Source: Gammaproteobacteria bacterium
GTDB taxonomy: Bacteria; Pseudomonadota; Gammaproteobacteria; Chromatiales; Chromatiaceae
Length of the DNA: 9,091 nt
NCBI GenBank assembly: GCA_024277555.1
Contig: JAJRUY010000145.1
Location: 1 to 9,091 of the forward strand
Direction: 5' to 3'
The position numbers were made by a program, and so were the translations under genes. Of the stretch, positions 1 to 6,307 are shown in pieces; the stretch's first letter is position 1, and the number at the start of each line of letters is the position of its first letter. Under the pieces are notes generated by a model. It made no database searches and was not told the DNA's origin. It saw only the letters and a list, made by a program, of their open reading frames with translations.

Positions 1-99
1 GCACCGATCTTGTTGCCCAGAGACGATATTTCTTCACTCATCAATAGCTTGGGCTATTGATTCGATCAGAAATTCGCCTCTGAACAACAATCTCGGCAC
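1..99. repeat. Long imperfect inverted repeat (hairpin), possibly cut by the window edge
   Basis: Bases 41-48 (TCAATAGC) are the exact reverse complement of 53-60 (GCTATTGA), leaving a 4-base loop (TTGG). The symmetry continues outward through most of 1-48 and 53-99. Matching blocks include 28-33 with 68-73, 24-26 with 74-76, 18-22 with 78-82, 10-15 with 85-90 and 4-7 with 93-96. By hand alignment about 35 of 48 left-arm positions pair, with one bulged base at 27. The left arm reaches base 1, so the element may extend outside the window. There is no U-tract, so it is not a standard intrinsic terminator. It could be a repetitive palindrome, a subterminal structure of an insertion sequence, or a structured RNA. 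The palindrome itself is clear; its nature is not. Confidence 0.7.
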
Positions 100-223
100 A
101 ATCATCGGACTTCCTGGTGAAACATCCGGGCTAAGGGTGCGACTAATATTTTTTCTCCTTCTGTGAAACCAGCATCTTGCGCATTATTTCGCGTTTCTAT
201 GTCAGGATCCGGGTTGCAGACGG
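1..223. other. Non-coding left flank
   Basis: No ORF with a normal start and recognisable product lies here. The left part is the hairpin described separately. Reading the minus strand, the stretch around 116-133 (AGCCCGGATGTTTCACCA) has the feel of an insertion-sequence end, but I cannot name a family and the resemblance is from memory only. A minus-strand AAGGAG (160-155) sits 7 bases before an ATT codon at 147, which opens a 37-codon frame ending at 34. No ATG, GTG or TTG is placed correctly for this ribosome-binding site. No terminator is apparent downstream of the oxidoreductase stop at 224. Confidence 0.4.
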
Positions 224-3200
224 TTATAACAACACTTTCTCTATGCCCTGTATCTTCAGTTGGTTGACAAAGTTCTGCTGCCAGCCCTGACCCAGCTTGC
301 GGTTGGCGATTTCCACCACGATGTAGTCAGTCTTCAGGCCGGTTTCCTGCTCGAATTTGAGCAACCCCTGCTGGCAGGCGGGACAGGTGGTGAGAATGCG
401 TTTTTCCCCTTCTCCCAGTGCCTGTATGCCCTGGCGCAAATCCTCTGCCTTGCGGTAGCGCAACTGGTTGGCAATATCGGGACGGGAGGTTCCCAGAGTG
501 CCGGATTCGCCGCAACAGCGGTCTGTGGGCTGTACTTTCTTGCCCAGCAGTTGGTTGGCCAGGTTCAGTGGCTGGTAGGTTTTCATCGGGCTGTGGCAGG
601 GGTCGTGGAACAGATAGCCGGTATTTTGTGATCCGTCCAGGGTCAGGTTCTTTTCCAGCAGGTATTCGTGGATGTCCAGCAGCCGGCAGCCGGGGAAGAT
701 GTGCTGGAACTCGTATTTCAGTAGTTGATCCATGCAGGTGCCGCAGGAAACGACAACGGTTTTGATGTCCAGGTAGTTCAGGGTGTTGGCGATACGGTGG
801 AACAGCACCCGGTTTTCGGTGGTGATGCGCCGCCCCCGGGCATGATCGCCGTTGGCGGTTTGCGGGTAACCGCAGCACAGATAGCCCGGCGGCAGGACGA
901 TCTCCGCGCCGGTCTCGTAGAGCAGGGCGATGCTGGCCAGGCCGATATCGGAAAACAGCCGTTCCGAACCGCAGCCGGGAAAATAGAATACGGATTCCGC
1001 GTCGATGCTGGGCAGATCCGGTTTGCGGATGATGGGGATCTGGGTCTTGTCTTCCAGCCCCAGGGCGGTGCGGAAGTTGAGGGAGGGCAAGTCCACCTTG
1101 ACGGGGCGCTGCACCAGCTCTACCACCAGGGACTTCACGCCGGGTTTGCCGGTAGTGTTGGCGGGGGGGTGCTGAATGCCCTGGAGCAGCCCCAGTGACT
1201 TGAACAGTCGGTGCCCCAGGCCGATGCCCTTGAAGCCCCAGCCGGCCAGGACGGTGCGCAGCAGGCGCACGGTGCGAGGGTTGTTGGTGTTGAGAAATTG
1301 CATGGCGGCCCAGCCGCCGGGGCTGAAACGCTTTTGCTTGCGCTCGACCAGAATTCTGCGCATGTGGGTGGTGACGTCCCCGAAGTCGATGTCCACCGGG
1401 CAGGGGGCGGCGCATTTGTGGCAGATGGTGCAATGGTCGGCGATATCGTTCATTTCATCGAAATGGCGCAGCGACAGGCCGCGCCGGGTCTGCTCTTCAT
1501 ACAGGAAGGCTTCGGTAATCAGTCCGGTGGCCAGAATCTTGTTGCGGGGGGAATACAGCAGGTTGGCGCGGGGGATGTGGGTCTGGCAGACCGGCTTGCA
1601 TTTGCCGCAGCGCAGGCAGTGCCTGATTTCGTCGTTGAGGTCGCCCAGCGCGCTTTCTTCCAGAATAATTGCTTCTTGTTGCAGCAGGCGCAGGGAGGGG
1701 GTGTAGGCGCCTTCCAGTCCGGAGCCGGCCAATAATTTGCCGCGGTTAAAATTGCCGTCGGGATCGATCTGTTCCTTGTAGGCGGCAAAATCCCGGAGCT
1801 TGTCTGCTCCCAGATATCGGATCTTGGTAATGCCGATGCCGTGCTCGCCGGAAATCACGCCATCCAGTTCGTGGGCGATTTCCATGATCCGATCCACCAC
1901 GCGGTCGGCTTCCTGGAGCATTTCGTAGTCATGGGAATGCACCGGGATATTGGTATGCACATTGCCGTCGCCGGCGTGCATGTGCAGAGCCACGAACAGG
2001 CGGCTGTCGCGCAGATCCCGGTGGATGCTGTCGAGGTGGTTCCGCAGGGGCTTGAGATCCTGTCCGCCGAAAGTGTCCTTCAGCTGCTGTTCCACTTCCC
2101 GGCGGTAGGAATGGCGCAGATCCCGGCGCAGCATCATGTCCAGCAGGCTGTCCCCAGGGCGCATGAGGACGGCTTCCTCGTCCCGCAGCAATTCCTTGTG
2201 GTTCGTGGCAGGCTGGTGCAGGTGCTGCAGAATACTGCTCCAGCGTTGTAACGCCGCTTCCACCAAGGCGCGGGCCGCGTTCTGTTTGTCCGCCATGATG
2301 CGGCGGTTTTCTTCCGAGTCCTGAAAGTCGGCGCAGCGGCACAAATGCGCCAGATCCGAATTCAGAAACTCCAGAATGGCTTCCATGATACGCAGCTTGT
2401 TACGGATGGACTGCTCGATGTTGATGGTCTCGATGCCGTGGCTATACTCACCCAGGCGCTCCAGGGGGATGACCACGTCCTCGTTGATCTTGAAGGCGTT
2501 GGTGTGGGCGGAGATGGCCGCGGTGCGTGCCCGATCCAGCCAGAACTGTTGCCGCGCCTCGGGGCTGGTGGCGATGAATCCCTCGCCGTCCCTGACATTC
2601 GCCAAGTCAACCACATGTTGGGCGGCTTGGTCGAGTTTGTGCTCATCATCGCCGATCAGGTCGGCAACAAGCACCATTTTTGGCTTGTCCCGCCGGGATG
2701 CCTTGGTGGTGTATTTCACCGCCTTGATGTAGCGCTCGTCCAGGTGCTCCAGACCCAGCATGCGCACATCGTCCTGGCTGTTGATATAGTCGCGCAACTC
2801 GACGATGGCCGGCACGGCACGGCTGATGTCGGGATTGAAGAACTCCAGGCAGACGGTGCGTACATGGGCGGGCATGCGGTGCAGGATGAAGCGGGCGGAG
2901 GTGATCAGGCCATCACAGCCTTCCTTTTGCACCCCGGGCAGTCCGGACAGGAACTTGTCGGTAACATCCTTGCCCAGACCGGACTTGCGGAAATTCTTGC
3001 CGGGAATTTCTAGGGTTTCCTCGGGTTTGAGTCTGGTCTTGCCATCCGGATGAAAATGGCGGAGGCGAAAGCGCACCTGCTCCTGTTCGTGGATCTTGCC
3101 CAGATTGTGCTCCAGGCGCTCCACCTCCAGCCAGTTGCCTTCCGGGGTGACCATGCGCCAGGAGGCAAGGTTGTCCAGGGTGGTGCCCCATAACAGCGCC

Positions 3201-4051
3201 TTCTTGCCTCCGGCGTTCATGGCGATGTTGCCGCCAATGGTGGAGGCATCCTGGGAGGTGGGATCCACGGCAAAAGCCAGGCCACAGGCTTCGGCCATCT
3301 CGGAAACCCGTCGCGTGACCACGCCGGCGCCAGTGCGTATGCTGGACACCTTGCCTTCGACGCCTGGTAGTTCGATTTCCTCCACGGCGGAGAGAAATTC
3401 CAGTTTTTCGGTATTGATCACAGCGCTGTGTGCATCCAGGGGTACGGCGGATCCGGTATAACCTGTGCCGCCACCCCGGGGAATGATGGTCAGCCCGGTT
3501 TCGATGCAGGCGCGCACAATGGGGGCGACTTCTTCTTCCCGATCCGGAGAGATCACCACAAAGGGCAGCTCCACCCGCCAGTCCGTGGCGTCCGTGGAGT
3601 GAGACACCCGCGCCAGGCCGCTGAAATCGACATTGTCCTTGCGGGTGATGTCGGCAAGGGCGGTTTTTATCTTGCGCCGCAGGTTGGCGTTGGCGGCGAA
3701 ACAGTTGGAGAAGGCATCCACCGCTTCCCGGGCGGCATGCAGTAGCTTTGCCGCCTGCTGGTTGTCGTTAAGGCGCGCCTCGAATTGATCCAGGCGGTGA
3801 TTCAAGGCGTGAATGAGCTGATTGCGCCGCTCCGTGTTCTGCTGCAGATCGTCTTGCAGATAGGGGTTGCGCGCCACCACCCACATGTCTCCCAGCACCT
3901 CGAACAGCATGCGCGCCGAGCGCCCCGTGCGGCGGCTGCCGCGCAACCGGTTGATCAGCTCCCAGTTTTCCTCGCCGAGAAAGCGGATGACGATTTCCCG
4001 GTCGGAATAGGAAGTGTAGTTATAGGGGATTTCGCGGATGCGCTGGCTCAT
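224..4051 (-). CDS. FAD-linked oxidase / Fe-S / CCG-domain oxidoreductase (DUF3683 type)
   Basis: This is a 1275-residue fusion flavoprotein, probably a cytoplasmic or membrane-associated dehydrogenase of a D-2-hydroxyacid. Residues 1 to about 150 match the DUF3683-type N-terminus. An FAD-binding (PCMH-type) domain follows, with a PRGGGTGYTG motif at 191-200. The FAD-oxidase C-terminal domain carries HAGDGNVH at 692-699 and GEHGIG at 735-740. Two 4Fe-4S motifs come next, with cysteines 812/815/818/822 and 874/877/880/884. Two cysteine-rich CCG halves close the protein, with CCG at 1059-1061 and 1179-1181, and CxxC pairs at 1103/1106 and 1223/1226. This order resembles GlcD-GlcF or the YdiJ-type D-2-hydroxyglutarate dehydrogenases fused in one chain; the exact substrate is unknown. 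The ATG at 4051 was chosen over the in-frame ATG at 4123 because a perfect minus-strand TATAAT lies between them (4085-4080), and because the extra 24 residues would overlap the divergent gene's start. The ribosome-binding site is weak. All key cysteines are present and the frame is intact. Confidence 0.88.
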   Translation of the reverse strand: MSQRIREIPYNYTSYSDREIVIRFLGEENWELINRLRGSRRTGRSARMLFEVLGDMWVVARNPYLQDDLQQNTERRNQLIHALNHRLDQFEARLNDNQQAAKLLHAAREAVDAFSNCFAANANLRRKIKTALADITRKDNVDFSGLARVSHSTDATDWRVELPFVVISPDREEEVAPIVRACIETGLTIIPRGGGTGYTGSAVPLDAHSAVINTEKLEFLSAVEEIELPGVEGKVSSIRTGAGVVTRRVSEMAEACGLAFAVDPTSQDASTIGGNIAMNAGGKKALLWGTTLDNLASWRMVTPEGNWLEVERLEHNLGKIHEQEQVRFRLRHFHPDGKTRLKPEETLEIPGKNFRKSGLGKDVTDKFLSGLPGVQKEGCDGLITSARFILHRMPAHVRTVCLEFFNPDISRAVPAIVELRDYINSQDDVRMLGLEHLDERYIKAVKYTTKASRRDKPKMVLVADLIGDDEHKLDQAAQHVVDLANVRDGEGFIATSPEARQQFWLDRARTAAISAHTNAFKINEDVVIPLERLGEYSHGIETINIEQSIRNKLRIMEAILEFLNSDLAHLCRCADFQDSEENRRIMADKQNAARALVEAALQRWSSILQHLHQPATNHKELLRDEEAVLMRPGDSLLDMMLRRDLRHSYRREVEQQLKDTFGGQDLKPLRNHLDSIHRDLRDSRLFVALHMHAGDGNVHTNIPVHSHDYEMLQEADRVVDRIMEIAHELDGVISGEHGIGITKIRYLGADKLRDFAAYKEQIDPDGNFNRGKLLAGSGLEGAYTPSLRLLQQEAIILEESALGDLNDEIRHCLRCGKCKPVCQTHIPRANLLYSPRNKILATGLITEAFLYEEQTRRGLSLRHFDEMNDIADHCTICHKCAAPCPVDIDFGDVTTHMRRILVERKQKRFSPGGWAAMQFLNTNNPRTVRLLRTVLAGWGFKGIGLGHRLFKSLGLLQGIQHPPANTTGKPGVKSLVVELVQRPVKVDLPSLNFRTALGLEDKTQIPIIRKPDLPSIDAESVFYFPGCGSERLFSDIGLASIALLYETGAEIVLPPGYLCCGYPQTANGDHARGRRITTENRVLFHRIANTLNYLDIKTVVVSCGTCMDQLLKYEFQHIFPGCRLLDIHEYLLEKNLTLDGSQNTGYLFHDPCHSPMKTYQPLNLANQLLGKKVQPTDRCCGESGTLGTSRPDIANQLRYRKAEDLRQGIQALGEGEKRILTTCPACQQGLLKFEQETGLKTDYIVVEIANRKLGQGWQQNFVNQLKIQGIEKVLL

Positions 4052-4079
4052 GGCCGTGAGTGGTTGGTGGCAAAGGCGT

Positions 4080-4085
4080 ATTATA
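4080..4085 (-). promoter_or_regulatory. -10 box of the oxidoreductase gene in the divergent intergenic region
   Basis: The minus strand reads TATAAT at 4085-4080, an exact sigma-70 -10 consensus. It would place the transcript start near 4073, giving a leader of about 20 bases before the ATG at 4051. A good -35 box is lacking: TTGGCG lies 14 bases upstream, which is short spacing, so an activator may be needed. The whole gap between the two divergent genes is only 70 bases (4052-4121), so any operator here would probably affect both. A plus-strand promoter for the dehydrogenase must lie in or near the same stretch, but I could not place its boxes with confidence. Confidence 0.5.
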
Positions 4086-4121
4086 CACTCCAGAGCAATC
4101 GCCAAGGTGCGTGAAAAAACC

Positions 4122-5078
4122 ATGAAAGCGGTATTTCTTGACTATGATTCCATCGACTCCGGTGATCTGGACAGATCCGCTCTGGCGGCGGCGGTAGAAA
4201 ACTGGGACTGGCATGACGCCACCGATCCCGGGGATATTTCCGCCCGTATCCGGGGGGCGGATATCGTAGTGTCCAACAAGGTGCCCCTGGATGGTGTAAT
4301 TCTGCGCCAGGCTCCTGATCTGAAGCTGATCTGCATTGCCGCCACCGGCACGGACAAGATTGACCTTCAGGCTGCCAGAGAGCTAAGGATTCTGGTGTCG
4401 AACGTGGTCGGCTATGCCACCCCGGCGGTGGTGCAGCATGTGTTCGCCCTGCTGCTGGTGTTGACCACACGCCTCATTCCCTATCACCAGGAAGTCAGGA
4501 GTGGAGCCTGGCAGGCCCAGGGCAATTTCTGCCTGCTCAATCATCCCATCAGCGAGCTGGCGGGAAAGACCATGGGCATCCTTGGTTATGGCGAGCTGGG
4601 GAAGGGGGTGGCAAGGGTTGCGGAATGTTTTGGCATGGAAGTTTTGGTGGCGCAGCGTCCTGGCAGTGAGGAGCCGCAATCATACAGGTTGCCTCTGCAC
4701 GAGCTTCTTCCCCGGGTGGATATTCTGAGTCTGCATCTTCCTCTGGCGGAAAATACCCGCAATCTCATCGGCAGCGTGGAGTTGCACAGACTCAGGCCCG
4801 GCGCCTTCCTGATCAATACCTCCCGTGGCGGCATTGTGGACGAACAGGCGCTGGCAGACAGCTTGAGATCCGGGCATCTGGGTGGAGCGGGGTTTGATGT
4901 GCTCAGCCAGGAGCCGCCCGCCAATGACAATCCCCTGCTGGCAGAGGATATTCCCAACCTTGTTGTTACTCCACATACGGCCTGGGCCAGCGTCGAGGCG
5001 CGGCAGCGCCTGCTGGATGAAATCGCCCGCAATATTGCGGCCTTTCGTGATGGCAGGCCAAGGAACTGCGTGGCTTGA
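4122..5078 (+). CDS. hprA: D-2-hydroxyacid dehydrogenase, glycerate dehydrogenase / hydroxypyruvate reductase type
   Basis: This 318-residue NAD(P)-dependent cytoplasmic enzyme is of the D-isomer-specific 2-hydroxyacid dehydrogenase family, whose members reduce hydroxypyruvate or glyoxylate to D-glycerate or glycolate. The Rossmann nucleotide motif GYGELG is at 155-160. The catalytic triad is visible: R235 in NTSRGGIVDE, E264 in the QEPP segment and H285 in TPHTAW. The ATATG-type substrate loop appears as AATGTDKID at 73-81. Length and motif spacing are normal for HprA. The residue after the second Rossmann strand is Q178 (VAQRPG) rather than the Asp typical of strict NAD users, so cofactor preference is open. 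The ATG at 4122 is preferred over an in-frame ATG at 4038, because homologues start at this MKAVFLDYD-like strand; AAGGTG at 4104-4109 is a rather distant ribosome-binding site. It is divergent from the FAD oxidoreductase and convergent with the TtcA-like gene, 18 bases apart. The exact substrate is inferred. Confidence 0.82.
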   Translation: MKAVFLDYDSIDSGDLDRSALAAAVENWDWHDATDPGDISARIRGADIVVSNKVPLDGVILRQAPDLKLICIAATGTDKIDLQAARELRILVSNVVGYATPAVVQHVFALLLVLTTRLIPYHQEVRSGAWQAQGNFCLLNHPISELAGKTMGILGYGELGKGVARVAECFGMEVLVAQRPGSEEPQSYRLPLHELLPRVDILSLHLPLAENTRNLIGSVELHRLRPGAFLINTSRGGIVDEQALADSLRSGHLGGAGFDVLSQEPPANDNPLLAEDIPNLVVTPHTAWASVEARQRLLDEIARNIAAFRDGRPRNCVA

Positions 5079-5096
5079 TGTGCGCGAATCCGGCGA

Positions 5097-5867
5097 TTAT
5101 TTGGGCAGCGAGCCTTCGGTCATCAGTGGGCACATAGCGTGAAGCAGGCTGGAGAATAGCTGTTTGTTGGTTTTTTCTTCTTGGGCCAGCAGCTGCTTCA
5201 TGTGCTCCCGCTGGGTGGGCATGGTAAAGCAGGCGGGGCAGGAATCAGGGATGATGGGCAGGCCGGCATCCACGGCAAAGGCGGCGGTCTGGGCTTCACG
5301 CACATACACCAGGGGCCGAATGATACGAACATCCCCGGCATCGTTCAGATAATGAGCCTTCATGGTGCGCAGTTGCCCGCCATGAAAGGCGGACATGAGG
5401 AAACTTTCCGCCAGATCGTCCAGATGCTGGGCCAGCGCCAGTACATTGTAGCCGTGTTCACGACAGCTGCTGTACATGATGCCGCGCTTCATGCGCGAGC
5501 AATATGCGCAAAAGGAATTGCCGCTCATACGCTCCCTGGCTTCTTCCATGATCGGCTGGCGGACATAGTGCCAGGGCAGCCCCAGCTCGTCGTAATAGCC
5601 TGTGAGCGGGGATGGATTGAAGCCTTCCACTTCCGGGTCGATGGTGAGTATGCCCAGCTCGAACCTCACCGGGGCATAGGTTTGCAGATGCGCCAGTATC
5701 TGCAGCAGGCTCAGTGAGTCCTTGCCGCCGGACACCCCCAGGAGAATGCGATCCCCATCGCGGATCAGCTCATAGTCGGCGATGGCTCGGCCAACCTTGC
5801 GCAGCAGGGGTTTGGGGGGCTTGCTGTAACGGGGCATGGGCAAACAGGATATATGGGAAAAAACCAT
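5097..5867 (-). CDS. TtcA-family PP-loop ATPase (probable tRNA 2-thiocytidine biosynthesis family)
   Basis: This is a 256-residue cytoplasmic protein of the adenine-nucleotide alpha-hydrolase superfamily. The PP-loop SGGKDS is at 46-51. A CxxC pair (C120, C123) sits in the SFCAYCSRMKRGI segment, equivalent to the CSLCSR motif of E. coli TtcA. An HLDD motif lies near 148-151, and a second CxxC (C210, C213) in DSCPACF. In TtcA, two cysteines of the first pair and one of the C-terminal pair bind a [4Fe-4S] cluster used to thiolate C32 of certain tRNAs, and these positions are kept here. The protein differs from E. coli TtcA (about 311 residues): the C-terminal extension is missing, and two extra residues precede the second CxxC. 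It may therefore be a paralogue with another target. I chose the ATG at 5867 because GGAAGG lies 6 bases upstream. The ATG at 5837 (246 residues, starting MPRYSKPP) is the alternative, and conservation probably begins there. Confidence 0.82.
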   Translation of the reverse strand: MVFSHISCLPMPRYSKPPKPLLRKVGRAIADYELIRDGDRILLGVSGGKDSLSLLQILAHLQTYAPVRFELGILTIDPEVEGFNPSPLTGYYDELGLPWHYVRQPIMEEARERMSGNSFCAYCSRMKRGIMYSSCREHGYNVLALAQHLDDLAESFLMSAFHGGQLRTMKAHYLNDAGDVRIIRPLVYVREAQTAAFAVDAGLPIIPDSCPACFTMPTQREHMKQLLAQEEKTNKQLFSSLLHAMCPLMTEGSLPK

Positions 5868-5873
5868 ATTGTA

Positions 5874-5879
5874 CCTTCC
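5874..5879 (-). promoter_or_regulatory. Ribosome-binding site deciding the TtcA-like start
   Basis: On the minus strand GGAAGG (5879-5874) is followed by a 6-base spacer and then ATG at 5867. The downstream ATG at 5837 has no comparable purine run before it. This favours the longer protein, although the ten extra residues are not obviously part of the conserved fold. Confidence 0.5.
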
Positions 5880-6296
5880 ATGGCTGCAAATCAGTACGAG
5901 ATAGAGAAAAACAATGGATATTGTGTTGTTATGTTCCAGGGTGCTGTTTTCAGTGCTATATTTAACATAGACCATGTATTAAAGGGAATTTCTAAATGGT
6001 ACAATTTTTGCCACACCAAAAAAAGTCGGAGTCCAGCAAATTCATCGGCTTATGGGTTTGGGGCTTTGCCGGAATGGCAGTTTTTCAAGATGCCCTCTAT
6101 GGCAAGGGAATTGTCAGGTGTTATACGGCAGACGGCGGGTTAAGAGTACGATTGTGTCAGTCGATTTGCTATAGCTGCCTTTATTCTTGGCGCGCCTTGC
6201 TCCTGACGGGGAATATCCCCAGGTTGCAGGCCTTGGGATAGGAAGCAGTGCATATGGTGCCTCTGATCAGCACCGGAATCCTGATTGGGTTAATGT

Positions 6297-6301
6297 GGTG
6301 A
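6297..6301 (+). promoter_or_regulatory. Ribosome-binding site of the LRR gene
   Basis: GGTGA lies 6 bases before ATG 6308. The protein made from this start begins with a clean signal peptide, so the two observations support each other. The next in-frame ATG (6347) would remove most of the signal peptide. Confidence 0.5.
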
Positions 6302-6307
6302 AATATA

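Larger units (their letters stand above)
5868..6307. other. AT-rich intergenic region upstream of the LRR gene
   Basis: These 440 bases lie between the divergent TtcA-like and LRR genes. No recognisable gene is present. Two overlapping plus-strand ORFs in different frames are possible but weak. One starts at ATG 5880 and ends at 6143 (87 codons, no ribosome-binding site). The other starts at ATG 5996 and ends at 6241 (81 codons, AAAGGGA 9 bases upstream, a short hydrophobic stretch near its start, several cysteines). Neither resembles a family I know. A short palindrome, GGGGA-ATA-TCCCC, lies at 6208-6220 about 90 bases before the LRR start and could be an operator half-structure or chance. 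An 8-base inverted pair, ATTGTACC (5868-5875) and GGTACAAT (5998-6005), is also visible. No confident promoter could be placed for either neighbour. Confidence 0.5.

Noticed and set aside
1..99. Integron attC site as an explanation of the hairpin
   Set aside because: The arms lack the conserved RYYYAAC/GTTRRRY core boxes at the ends, and no gene cassettes or integrase are present.
327..1433. 368-codon minus-strand ORF in another frame of the oxidoreductase gene
   Set aside because: It lies wholly inside the well-supported oxidoreductase; its translation is rich in Pro, Arg, His and Gln with no domain, as expected for an out-of-frame read of GC-rich coding DNA.
1841..3013. Plus-strand ORFs of 136-222 codons opposite the oxidoreductase gene
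   Set aside because: They are antisense shadows of codon-biased sequence, lack convincing ribosome-binding sites and resemble no family.
4038..4121. Upstream in-frame start at 4038 for the HprA-like gene
   Set aside because: The added 28 residues precede the normal first beta strand of the family and would overlap the divergent gene's start.
4052..4123. Upstream in-frame start at 4123 for the oxidoreductase
   Set aside because: It would put the TATAAT box inside the coding region, overlap the start of the divergent gene and add residues unlike the family N-terminus.
5079..5096. Bidirectional terminator between the convergent HprA-like and TtcA-like genes
   Set aside because: The 18-base gap has no stem-loop followed by a T run.
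5055..5142. Plus-strand frame reading WLDVRES, reminiscent of a rhodanese active-site region
   Set aside because: Only a few residues match, it overlaps the ends of two real genes and stops at 5142 without a catalytic cysteine loop; most likely chance.
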